Source: Streptomyces phaeoluteigriseus
GTDB lineage: Bacteria; Actinomycetota; Actinomycetes; Streptomycetales; Streptomycetaceae
NCBI RefSeq assembly: GCF_001896135.2
Contig: NZ_MPOH02000011.1
Span: 1,188,957 to 1,236,757 of the forward strand
DNA: 47,801 bases
Direction: 5' to 3'
Shown here: piece after piece, positions 1 through 6,722 of the stretch
Numbering within the stretch: position 1 is the first letter of the stretch
How the letters are laid out: every line of letters begins with the position of its first letter
Made by a program: the position numbers and the translations under genes
The notes under the pieces: model-generated
The model's input: the letters and a program-made list of their open reading frames with translations, nothing else
Database searches by the model: none
Told to the model about the DNA's origin: nothing

Positions 1-1
1 C

Positions 2-52
2 ACGACCGCCCCGTACCCCCAGCCCTCCTACCCCCACCCGCACCAGTCCTGA
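2..52 (+). CDS. C-terminal tail of an upstream protein (partial)
   Basis: The frame starting at base 2 is open to a TGA at 50-52 and encodes a Pro/Tyr/Gln/His-rich tail of 16 residues (reads TTAPYPQPSYPHPHQS). Such tails are common at the ends of actinobacterial membrane or secreted proteins. The rest of the gene lies outside the window, so no function can be given. The call rests on composition only, and the frame could be chance. Confidence 0.35.
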   Translation, partial: TTAPYPQPSYPHPHQS

Positions 53-55
53 GCG

Positions 56-154
56 CCGTACGAGCCGTCACGCCGTACGACCCATCACGTCGAACGACCC
101 GTCACGTCGAACGACCCGTCACGTCGAACGACCCGTCACGCCGTACGACTCGTA
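56..154. repeat. 17-bp tandem repeat array, about 6 units
   Basis: The core ACGACCC recurs at 77, 94, 111 and 128, with diverged copies at 60 and 145, an exact period of 17 bp. The best-conserved units read CACGTCGAACGACCCGT. The array fills the gap between two converging gene ends. It has no open reading frame and no strong hairpin. Confidence 0.85.
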
Positions 155-155
155 C

Positions 156-189
156 CCGCTAGGCGGATGCCTCCGCTAGGCGGATGCCT
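156..189. repeat. 17-bp perfect tandem duplication over a stop codon
   Basis: Bases 156-172 and 173-189 are identical (CCGCTAGGCGGATGCCT). The second copy contains the last codons and the TAG stop of the aldo/keto reductase on the minus strand; the first copy lies just downstream of that stop. The period equals that of the neighbouring array (17 bp), although the sequence differs. Confidence 0.85.
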
Positions 190-1120
190 CCGTGAGGCGG
201 CTGATCTCCGTCTCCGTCAGCTCCAGGTCGGCCACCGCCAGCAGGGCCGGCAGCTGGTCGACCGTGCGGGCCGAGGCGATCGGCACGGCGACCGTCGGCC
301 GGGCGGCGAGCCAGGCCAGGGCCACCGTGGCGACCTCGGCGTCATGGGCGCGGGCGACCTCGTCGAGGACGGTCAGCACCTTCTGCCCCCGCTCGGTCGC
401 CAGGTGCTTGGCGGCGCCCTGGGCACGGGCGCTGTCCACCGTGGCACCAGGGCGGTACTTGCCGGTGAGGAAGCCGGACGCGAGCGCGTAGTAGGGCACG
501 GCGGCGAGGCCGGAGGCGGCGACGAGGTCCTGGAGTTCGCCCTCGTAGGTGTCGCGGGAGACCAGGTTGTAGTGGGGCTGGAGTGCCACGTACCGGGCGA
601 GACCCTCGCGGTCGGAGAACTCCAGGGAGGCCCGCAGGCGTTCCGGTGTGATGTTGGATGCGGCGATGTGCCGCACCTTGCCCGCCTTCACCAGGTCGTC
701 GAGCGCGCCGACGATCTCCTCGACGGGCACCTCCGGCTTGTCGAAGTGGGTGTAGTAGAGGTCGATGCGGTCGATGCCCAGGCGCCGCAGCGAGGCGTCG
801 GCGGCGGCCTTGATGGTGGCCGCGCTCAGCCCCTGGTGGTCGGGGTGCTGGCTCACCTTGGTCGCGATCACGACGTCGTCGCGGTTGCCGCGGGCCTTCA
901 CCCAGTTGCCGATGATGGTCTCGGACTCGCCGCCGCTGTTGCCCGCGACCCACGAGGAGTAGGAGTCGGCGGTGTCGACGAAGTTGCCGCCGGCGGCCGT
1001 GTAGGCGTCGAGGACGGCGAAGGAGTTCGCCTCGTCCGCGGTCCAGCCGAACACGTTGCCGCCGAGGGCGAGCGGGAAGACCTCCAGGCCGGAGGAGCCG
1101 AGCTTGCGCAGAGAAGTCAT
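176..1120 (-). CDS. Aldo/keto reductase family oxidoreductase
   Basis: Predicted cytosolic NADPH-dependent carbonyl reductase of about 314 residues, the normal length for the family. The (beta/alpha)8 motifs are visible: GGNVFG near the N-terminus, then NFVDTADSYS, which carries the catalytic Asp and Tyr, IATKV with the catalytic Lys, and YYTHFDKP with the His. The C-terminal third has the usual cofactor-binding run (VAVPIASARTVDQL). The ATG at 1120 (MTSLRKLG) is preferred over the upstream frame opening at 1177, because the extra 19 residues do not look like the family and 1120 puts the first beta strand in the usual place. The ribosome binding site is weak. The 17-bp duplication at 156-189 covers the stop codon. 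The substrate cannot be told from sequence. Confidence 0.9.
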   Translation of the reverse strand: MTSLRKLGSSGLEVFPLALGGNVFGWTADEANSFAVLDAYTAAGGNFVDTADSYSSWVAGNSGGESETIIGNWVKARGNRDDVVIATKVSQHPDHQGLSAATIKAAADASLRRLGIDRIDLYYTHFDKPEVPVEEIVGALDDLVKAGKVRHIAASNITPERLRASLEFSDREGLARYVALQPHYNLVSRDTYEGELQDLVAASGLAAVPYYALASGFLTGKYRPGATVDSARAQGAAKHLATERGQKVLTVLDEVARAHDAEVATVALAWLAARPTVAVPIASARTVDQLPALLAVADLELTETEISRLTEASA

Positions 1121-1274
1121 GGTCGATGACAACACCCTGGCCGGAGGCGCGCATTCCGCGCCTCGGTCAGGGTTCACGAATATCCGGGAAACATCCGGGC
1201 GTAGACCTCACCGACCCCCGTGACACTTCCCGGAAGACCTCAGGGTGACCGGACAAGGCCCCCTGGGAGGAATC

Positions 1275-2303
1275 TCAGGGGTTGAGCCCCTTGTCCCGCA
1301 GCCAGGCGGCCGGGTCGATGCCGGTGCTGCTGCCGCCCGGGTGGACCTCCATGTGGAGGTGCGCCCCGGTGACGTTGCCCGTGGCGCCGACGCGGCCGAT
1401 GACGTCGCCGGTGGCGACCTTCTGGCCGATGCTGACGCTGATCGAGGACTGGTGGGCGTACCAGATCTCGGTGCCGTCGTCGAGGGTGAGCACGGTCTTG
1501 TACCCGTACGACCCGTCATAGCCGGCGGCGGTGATGGTGCCGCTGTGCACGGCCTTGATGAGGGTGCCGGTGGGGGCGGCGAAGTCGAGGCCCGTGTGGT
1601 ACCCGGAGGACCAGTAGGCGCCGGCCTGACCGAAGGTCGAGGTGATCGTGTACGAGGAGGTCGGCAGCGTGTACTGCTTGGCCAGCTCGGCGAGGCGCTC
1701 GGCCTCCGCCTTCTTGGCGGCTTCCTCGGCGGCCTTCTTCTTGGCGGCTTCGGCCTTGGCCGCGGCCTCCTTCTCGGCCTTCGCGGCGGCGTCGGCGGCG
1801 GCCTTGGCCGCGGCGGCCTCGGCGGCTTCCTGGGCCTTGGTCTCGAGCTGGGTCTGCTGCGACTCGACCTGCGCCATGATCCGGTTGCGCAGCGCCTCAC
1901 CGGCGTCGGCACCGCTGTCGGCACTCTCGGCGGCGACGGTCTCGGCCCCGAAGGTGCTGAGCGCGGGCGCCGCCGTCTCCTCGGAGGTGTCGTCGTCCGA
2001 GATGAGGGAACCCACTGAGGGAAGGTCCGGAAGGGAGATGGAGACCGGCGCCTTGCCGGTGTTGGCGCTGGCCATGCCCGCGCCGCCGACGGCGGCTATG
2101 ACACCGACGCCGAGAACGGTGGAGCTGCGGGCGAGCCCGCCGCGCTGCTTGGCGACGCGGTGCTTGCCGCGCACCGGGCGAATGGAGTCCGCGGTGGGGT
2201 TCCACTCCTCCCAGGGGCCCTCATCGGTGCGGTACGTGCCGTAGCCGAAGGTCTGCTGGGCGGGCACGGTGGGGGCTTCTGGGACAGGCCGGTTGGACGC
2301 CAC
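1275..2303 (-). CDS. M23 family metallopeptidase (peptidoglycan hydrolase), secreted or anchored
   Basis: 342 residues. The N-terminus is cytoplasmic-looking, then basic (KHRVAKQRGG), followed at about residues 60-80 by a hydrophobic signal/anchor ending in MASAN. Residues 135-215 are an Ala/Lys/Glu-rich coiled coil. The C-terminal 110 residues are a LytM/M23 domain with the zinc motif HxxxD (HTGLD), a conserved YAHQ and HLHMEV. Members of this family cleave peptidoglycan cross-bridges or activate other hydrolases outside the membrane. The start is GTG with AAGGAG ten bases upstream. The gene lies directly behind a c-di-AMP riboswitch (2326-2478), which in Streptomyces typically shuts off cell-wall hydrolase genes when c-di-AMP is high. 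The true family role is well supported; the exact bond cleaved is not known. Confidence 0.93.
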   Translation of the reverse strand: MASNRPVPEAPTVPAQQTFGYGTYRTDEGPWEEWNPTADSIRPVRGKHRVAKQRGGLARSSTVLGVGVIAAVGGAGMASANTGKAPVSISLPDLPSVGSLISDDDTSEETAAPALSTFGAETVAAESADSGADAGEALRNRIMAQVESQQTQLETKAQEAAEAAAAKAAADAAAKAEKEAAAKAEAAKKKAAEEAAKKAEAERLAELAKQYTLPTSSYTITSTFGQAGAYWSSGYHTGLDFAAPTGTLIKAVHSGTITAAGYDGSYGYKTVLTLDDGTEIWYAHQSSISVSIGQKVATGDVIGRVGATGNVTGAHLHMEVHPGGSSTGIDPAAWLRDKGLNP

Positions 2304-2325
2304 GCGGGCGTGCTCCTTTCCTTCC

Positions 2326-2478
2326 GTCGCCTACCGGGTTAGCTGACGGGTTCGGAGCGGGAAGGTCTCCTACGCGCGTATACCGGCCGTGACTGTACGG
2401 CGGCTTCCGCGTGATTCACCCCAAGTTGGTGGTTCCCCGGTTCCCTTGCGGGATTCGACGCGTGCGCGCGGAGCCGAC
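2326..2478 (-). promoter_or_regulatory. c-di-AMP (ydaO/yuaA-type) riboswitch
   Basis: Read on the minus strand, this leader has the class signature: a 5' block containing AAGGGAACCGGGGAACCACC, then TTGGGGTGAATC, and at the 3' end AGCTAACCCGGTAGGCGAC, ending 22 bases before the GTG of the M23 peptidase. Both ligand-pocket halves (GGGGAACC and CCGGTAGGCG) are intact. The known class binds c-di-AMP and reduces expression of cell-wall hydrolases. The 5' boundary is approximate. Confidence 0.9.
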
Positions 2479-2730
2479 TCTTGTGACGGCTGGGACGACC
2501 GCGCTGCGTTATCGAACGTTAATAGACCCGGGGGCGGGATTCCAAGCCGTTCTGCTTGATCAACAACATTTCTGGCCTGGACTTTCGGCCCACGACCGGT
2601 GAAAAACGGGCGAGTTGACCACCGGTCGGACGCCCCACAGGAGTCACCCGCGTTTTGATGGTGACTCAGATGTTATGCACAGGGCTCCGACGCGATCACG
2701 GACGGTGACACCAATGCCGGCCCGAACGCA
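2479..2730. other. Promoter-side region upstream of the riboswitch
   Basis: No gene is seen. On the minus strand, about 2520-2545 holds an AT-rich patch (CTATTAACGTTCGATAACG), the most likely place for the riboswitch-M23 promoter. I cannot assign -35 and -10 boxes with good spacing. The rest shows no repeat or hairpin. Confidence 0.3.
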
Positions 2731-2770
2731 CCTGGGGCCGGAATCCCATGATCAGGATTCCGGCCCCAGG
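2731..2770. terminator. 16-bp perfect hairpin downstream of tRNA-fMet
   Basis: CCTGGGGCCGGAATCC at 2731-2746 pairs fully with 2755-2770 across an 8-base loop. It begins 8 bases beyond the 3' end of the minus-strand initiator tRNA and is its likely terminator. There is no U-tract, as is common in Streptomyces. Confidence 0.75.
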
Positions 2771-2777
2771 CCTTGAG

Positions 2778-2851
2778 TAGCGGGGACAGGATTTGAACCT
2801 GCGACCTCTGGGTTATGAGCCCAGCGAGCTACCGAGCTGCTCCACCCCGCG
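2778..2851 (-). tRNA. tRNA-fMet (CAU), initiator
   Basis: Complete cloverleaf of 74 bases with anticodon CAU. It is identified as the initiator, not the elongator, by an unpaired position 1-72 (C against U) and by three consecutive G-C pairs in the anticodon stem (CTGGG/CCCAG). The discriminator is A. The CCA end is not encoded. Confidence 0.95.
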
Positions 2852-2929
2852 TCGGTGTGACACCAGTCTACGCCATGCGGGGGACGCTCAGAACCACGGC
2901 CGGACCCGGGGGGCCGCGCAGGGGGTCCG

Positions 2930-4064
2930 TCAGAGCAGGTGACCGTTCGGCGCCTTCGCCTGCACCTCGTACTGCGGAAGTACGACGACGTCCGCACCCG
3001 CGGCGGCGAGCAGGCCGCTCCCGTCGGCGTCGGTGACGAAGGTGTCCGGCTCCCGCCAGGCCGTCACGACCCGGCGCACGCCCGCGTCGAGGATGAGGCG
3101 GGCGCACGGAGCCGGCCGGGAGGAACGCCGGGCGCAGGGTTCCAGGCTGCTGTAGACGGTCGCGCCGGCCAGCCGGGGGTCGGCGGGGTCGATCCTGGCG
3201 AGGGCGGCCTCCTCGGCGTGGACGACGGGATCACCCGCCTCCCGGGAGTGGCCGCGCGCCAGCTCCGTGCCGTCGGCCGCCACCACGACCGCGCCGACAC
3301 TGAACGCGGTCCGCGAGGGCGGGCAGAGGGCGGCCAGCTCGCAGGCCAGGGCCAGCCAGTGCCGGTCGGCGGCGGCGGGGAGCGGGCCGGTGCCGGGTGC
3401 GGTGGGCTCGTACGACATGAGGACCACGTCCTCGATACGCCGTGTCCCGATCAGCCGCAGGCGGCCACCCTGATAGCCCCCGGGGCCGAAAAGCCGGGGT
3501 GCGTCCGGGTCACCCACGAACAACGGGGCCATGACGAGCTGGAGTTCGTCGGCGAGGCCCGCCTGGAGGAGCTGGGTGTGGACCGTGCCGCCGCCCTCGA
3601 CCATGAGACGCCGTACGCCCCGTACGTCGTGGAGGTGTTCCAGGAGCCGGCGCCAGTCGAGGCCGGGGCCCAGCGGGACGACGTCGGCCGCGCGGCCCAG
3701 GCCGAGGGCCCGGGCGCGGTCCGCGCCGGCGTCCGTCGTGCAGAGGACCTTGTCGCCGCCGGTGTGCCAGAACTGCGCCCCCGGGTCCAGCTCCCCGGTA
3801 CCGCTGACCGTCACCTTGAGGGGGTACTCCGGCTTGCCCGCGGCCACCCGGGCGGCGCGGCGGACGGGCGAGTTGACCAGCAGGCGCGGGTTGTCGGCGC
3901 GGATCGTGCCGGCCCCGACCAGGATGGCGTCGACCGAGGCCCGTACTTCGTCCACCCGGTCGAAGTCGGCCGGGCCGGACAGCAGCAGCCGGTCGGGGGC
4001 CGGTGTCGTCGAGGTAGCCGTCGAGGGAGACGGCGGCGGACAGCAGGACGTACGGGTACGGCAT
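2930..4064 (-). CDS. RibD-like reductase-deaminase fusion in inverted domain order (frameshifted here)
   Basis: The product would be about 377 residues. Residues 1-220 are a RibD_C/DHFR-like reductase: start MPYPYVLLSAAVSLDGYLDD, then GAGTIRADNPRLLV and MVEGGGTVH. Residues 240-377 are a cytidine-deaminase-like domain with zinc motifs HAEEAA and EPC-x9-C. Ordinary RibD has the deaminase first, so this is a reversed fusion. The ATG at 4064 has GGAGAG upstream. One extra base in the run of five G at 3995-3999 breaks the frame between DDT and DRLLLSGPADF; removing one base restores the family sequence. It is divergent from the MarR gene and close to ribA, so a role in pyrimidine reduction/deamination related to riboflavin or a flavin-like or pteridine product is inferred. 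It could also be a modifying enzyme of unknown substrate. Confidence 0.75.
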
Positions 4065-4217
4065 CGGCGCGGGTCTCTCCGGGATCAGGGTGGGGTAGGC
4101 CGGGATCAGGGTCGGATCGGATCGGGCGGGTCGGGTCGGACGGGTGCTGGAGGTCGGACGGGTGCCGGGGGTCGAACGGCGAAGCCGGGACGGGTGGTGA
4201 GGCTCGCACCGCGGGGC

Positions 4218-4246
4218 TTGGTTCAAGTTTGAAACAAACCTACACT
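4218..4246 (+). promoter_or_regulatory. marR promoter with operator in the spacer
   Basis: TTGGTT at 4218-4223, a 17-base spacer and TACACT at 4241-4246 form a good sigma-70-type promoter. The palindrome TTCAA-GT-TTGAA at 4222-4233 overlaps the -35 box and the spacer. The half-sites match those before ribA, so this is the likely autoregulatory MarR operator. A start site at the usual distance would fall on the ATG at 4253. Confidence 0.65.
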
Positions 4247-4252
4247 GGAGGC

Positions 4253-4774
4253 ATGACGACCCGCTGGCTCACCCCCGAGGAGCAGCGCGCCTGGCGCGCC
4301 TACATCGCCGGATACCTCCTCCTGGAGGACGCGATCGACCGGCAGCTCCAGCAGGAGGCCGGCATGCCTCACGCCTATTACTCCATCCTCGCCAACCTCT
4401 CCGAGGCGCCGGAGCGGCGGCTGCGCATGACCGACCTGGCGGAGCGGCTGAAGGCGACCCGCAGCAGACTGACGTACGCGGTGACGCGGCTGGAGAAGGA
4501 CGGGCTGGTGCGGCGCGAGGACTGCGAGTGGGACAGGCGGGGGAGCGTCGCGGTCCTGACGGACGAGGGCATGGCGACCCTGGAGAACGCGGCGCCCGGT
4601 CATGTGGACACCGTACGCAGCGTGCTGTTCGACCGCCTCACACCCGAGCAGGTGGGACAGCTCGAGGAGATCTTCACTCAGGTCGCGCGGGGCCTCCAGG
4701 GAGACGGCGGCGATGCCGCAGCCGAGGATCTGCCGTGGCGCCGGCGTTCCTCGCCCTGCTCCGGGACGCCGTGA
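4253..4774 (+). CDS. MarR family transcriptional regulator
   Basis: 173 residues with a winged helix-turn-helix typical of MarR. Residues 1-45 are the dimerisation helix. LRMTDLAERLKATRSRLTYA is the recognition HTH. KDGLVRRE...DRRGSVAVLTDEG is the wing, with the conserved D-x-R. The C-terminal helix follows, with a low-complexity tail. The ATG at 4253 has GGAGG three bases upstream. The gene sits between the RibD-like gene (opposite strand) and ribA (same strand, 116 bp on). Near-identical palindromes lie in its own promoter and the ribA promoter, so it probably represses itself and both flanking genes. The ligand is unknown. Confidence 0.9.
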   Translation: MTTRWLTPEEQRAWRAYIAGYLLLEDAIDRQLQQEAGMPHAYYSILANLSEAPERRLRMTDLAERLKATRSRLTYAVTRLEKDGLVRREDCEWDRRGSVAVLTDEGMATLENAAPGHVDTVRSVLFDRLTPEQVGQLEEIFTQVARGLQGDGGDAAAEDLPWRRRSSPCSGTP

Positions 4775-4805
4775 CCACGCCACCGTGAGCCGCGGCATAA
4801 TTCCG

Positions 4806-4834
4806 TTGCTTCAAATTTAAAGCATGGAGTAGGG
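4806..4834 (+). promoter_or_regulatory. ribA promoter with MarR-type operator in the spacer
   Basis: TTGCTT at 4806-4811, 17 bases, then TAGGGT at 4829-4834. The 18-bp near-perfect palindrome TGCTTCAAATTTAAAGCA (4807-4824) fills the -35 box and spacer. This is the same layout as in the marR promoter, so a bound dimer would exclude RNA polymerase. Confidence 0.65.
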
Positions 4835-4848
4835 TCACGACCGTAGAT

Positions 4849-4868
4849 CTGCTTCAAATCTGAAGCAG
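4849..4868 (+). promoter_or_regulatory. Second MarR-type operator in the ribA leader
   Basis: CTGCTTCA-AATC-TGAAGCAG is a perfect inverted repeat with 8-bp arms. Its centre is 43 bp (about four helical turns) from the first ribA operator and it lies just downstream of the predicted start site, ahead of the GGAG ribosome binding site at 4881. Confidence 0.65.
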
Positions 4869-4890
4869 AAACCCGGATCCGGAGACCCGT

Positions 4891-5571
4891 ATGCCCGACA
4901 CCCCCGCCGCCACCCAGCGTGCCCGCGTCCGGGTACCGCTGCGCTTCCACGACGGCTACTCGGTCGACGCCGAACTCGTCACCTTCCACGGACTCGCGGA
5001 CGGCCAGGAGCACGTCGCCGTCGTCCTCGGCGAACCCGGCCCCGTCCCCCTCGTCCGGCTGCACTCCGAGTGCCTGACCGGCGACGTCTTCGGCTCCGCC
5101 CGCTGCGACTGCGGCCCGCAGCTGCGCGAGGCGGTCGAGCGCATCGCGGACCGCGGCGGGATCCTGCTCTACCTGCGCCAGGAGGGCCGCGGCATCGGCC
5201 TCTACAACAAGCTCGACGCGTACGCCCTCCAGGACCGGGGTCTCGACACCTACGAGGCGAACGCCGCCCTCGGGCTGCCGGAGGACGCCCGCGACTACAC
5301 CGCCGCCGCCCAGATGCTGCGCGCCCTGGACATCACGGAACTCGACCTGCTGTCCAACAACCCCGACAAGGCCGAGCAGCTCCGCGGGTTGGGCATCGGC
5401 GTCCGGGAGCGCGTGCCCACCGGCGTCTTCACGACCCCGCACAACGTGCGCTACCTGCGCGCCAAGGTCCTGACGACCCAGCACACGCTGCCACTGGCCG
5501 ACCTGACGGAGTTGACGGAGCTGACGGAAATGGCCGAACTGACAGACGTCACCGGACTCAGCGCGAGCTGA
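4891..5571 (+). CDS. ribA: GTP cyclohydrolase II
   Basis: 226 residues. It converts GTP to 2,5-diamino-6-ribosylamino-4-pyrimidinone phosphate, the first step of riboflavin synthesis. The zinc-binding block HSECLTGDVFGSARCDCGPQ has all three cysteines, QEGRGIGLYNK is the catalytic loop, and SNNPDK is close to the usual TNNPxK signature. It stands alone, without the RibB domain often fused in actinobacterial core riboflavin operons. The ATG at 4891 has GGAG six bases upstream. The C-terminus has a short L-T-E repeat beyond the conserved fold. No FMN riboswitch is present in the 116-bp leader; two MarR-type operators take its place. It is therefore probably a second, separately controlled RibA, used under specific conditions or for a product other than flavin. 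Confidence 0.92.
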   Translation: MPDTPAATQRARVRVPLRFHDGYSVDAELVTFHGLADGQEHVAVVLGEPGPVPLVRLHSECLTGDVFGSARCDCGPQLREAVERIADRGGILLYLRQEGRGIGLYNKLDAYALQDRGLDTYEANAALGLPEDARDYTAAAQMLRALDITELDLLSNNPDKAEQLRGLGIGVRERVPTGVFTTPHNVRYLRAKVLTTQHTLPLADLTELTELTEMAELTDVTGLSAS

Positions 5572-6238
5572 GGGCGAACGGCCCGTCCAGCGCCGCCCAC
5601 TGGAGCAGCATGATGGTCTTCGCGTCGGCGATCCCGCCCGTGCGGATCAGGGCGAGCGCCTCGGTGAACGGCAGTTCCACGACCGCGATGTCCTCCCCCT
5701 CCGCCGCGACGCCGGCGCTCTCCGCTCCGGGTGCCGAGCCGTCGTAGGGGGCGGCGAAGAAGCTCAGGCGTTCGGTGACCGAGCCGGGGCTCATGAAGGC
5801 GTCGAGGACGTGCTCGACCTCGTGGACGGCCCGGCCGGTCTCCTCCACGGCCTCGCGGCGGATCGCCTCCCTCGGGTCGTCGCCGTCCAGCAGTCCGGCC
5901 GCGGTCTCCAGCAGCATGCCGTCGGGGTGGCCGTTGACGTAGGCCGGCAGCCGGAACTGACGGGTCAGCAGGACCGTACGCCGGTCGGGGTCGTAGAGCA
6001 GGATGGTGGCGCCGTCGCCGCGGTCGTAGGTCTCGCGCCGCTCGCGGCTCCAGTGGCCGTCGCCGTGCCGGTAGTCGAAGGTGGTGCGGCGCAGCACGGA
6101 CCAGTCGCAGGCGAGCACCTCGACGTCGACGACGCGCACGCGCGCGTTGCCCGTCAGGTCGCGGCCCTGGCGGTCCAGCCCGGTACGGCCGCGGGGGTCG
6201 GGGACGTCGATGCCGGGCCGGCCGGTCGGGGCGGTCAT
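5558..6238 (-). CDS. NUDIX hydrolase, NudK/ADP-ribose pyrophosphatase-like
   Basis: 226 residues. The Nudix box is complete at about residues 120-142 (AGLLDGDDPREAIRREAVEE followed by TG). The flanking layout fits the GDP-mannose/ADP-ribose pyrophosphatase branch: a VLLTRQFRLPAYVNG strand before it, and FMSPGSVTERL after it. It would hydrolyse a nucleoside diphosphate-sugar in the cytosol, with Mg2+ bound by the box glutamates. The gene converges on ribA with a 14-bp overlap at the 3' ends. It follows the DUF4406 gene with a 4-base ATGA overlap, which suggests coupled translation. The first 30 residues are Gly/Arg-rich and not part of the fold. The exact substrate is not shown. Confidence 0.88.
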   Translation of the reverse strand: MTAPTGRPGIDVPDPRGRTGLDRQGRDLTGNARVRVVDVEVLACDWSVLRRTTFDYRHGDGHWSRERRETYDRGDGATILLYDPDRRTVLLTRQFRLPAYVNGHPDGMLLETAAGLLDGDDPREAIRREAVEETGRAVHEVEHVLDAFMSPGSVTERLSFFAAPYDGSAPGAESAGVAAEGEDIAVVELPFTEALALIRTGGIADAKTIMLLQWAALDGPFALSSR

Positions 6239-6615
6239 CGGGTGCCGCCGGGGGCCGGTACGTCGGCGAGGTCCGTGTAGACGTCCTTGCCGTGCGCGCG
6301 GGCCCGTTCGACCATCCGGTCCGCGCCCTGCGAGGGGCCGCCGATCCGCAGGACGGCGTCGCAGCGGTCGAGGAGGCGTTCGGCGACGGGGTGGAAGAGC
6401 TCCTCGAAGAGCGGGTCGCCGGGGCCGGTGCTGCCCGCCGACTCCAGCAGGGGCAGCGCCAGGGCCTCGCCGGTGACCGGTAGGTGCCCAGCGCGGTACA
6501 GGGTGAGGGCGGTGTCGTTCATGGCCCGTACGTTCGCGGTGAGCTTCGCGGGGTCTCGCCGGTGCCCGCGCCGGTACGGGCCGGCGACGAGGATCATCAG
6601 GGGCGGGTGGTTCAC
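6235..6615 (-). CDS. DUF4406-like (nucleoside deoxyribosyltransferase fold) protein
   Basis: About 126 residues. The opening MILVAGPYRRG is the first strand and loop of the nucleoside 2-deoxyribosyltransferase-like Rossmann fold; DAVLRIGGPSQGADRMV and the KDVYTDLADVP end fit DUF4406. I chose the GTG at 6615 because GAGGAG lies nine bases upstream; the GTG at 6624 would touch that motif. The stop overlaps the start of the NUDIX gene. The pairing with a nucleotide-sugar hydrolase suggests work on a nucleoside or nucleotide, but whether it has transferase activity is unknown. Confidence 0.75.
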   Translation of the reverse strand: MNHPPLMILVAGPYRRGHRRDPAKLTANVRAMNDTALTLYRAGHLPVTGEALALPLLESAGSTGPGDPLFEELFHPVAERLLDRCDAVLRIGGPSQGADRMVERARAHGKDVYTDLADVPAPGGTR

Positions 6616-6653
6616 GGGGTTCACTCCTCGGGCAGGGTGGCGGACTGACGGAC

Positions 6654-6717
6654 CGGCGGTGTGCGCGGGTCCCGGCGGTGTGCGCGCGTCCCGGCGGTGT
6701 GCGCGCGTCCCGGCGGC
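6654..6717. repeat. 19-bp tandem repeat, about 3 units
   Basis: CGGCGGTGTGCGCGCGTCC occurs at 6673-6691 and 6692-6710, with a one-base variant at 6654-6672 and the start of a fourth copy. It lies between the stop of the DeoR regulator and the DUF4406 gene, just outside coding sequence. Confidence 0.85.
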
Positions 6718-6722
6718 CGTTC

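Noticed and set aside
56..154. CRISPR array
   Set aside because: The units are head to tail with no spacers, and no cas genes are near.
1245..2018. Gly/Leu-rich frame antisense to the M23 gene
   Set aside because: Low complexity mirror of the Ala/Lys coiled coil.
4775..4890. FMN riboswitch before ribA
   Set aside because: The leader is too short and has none of the FMN-element conserved blocks; it contains MarR-type palindromes instead.
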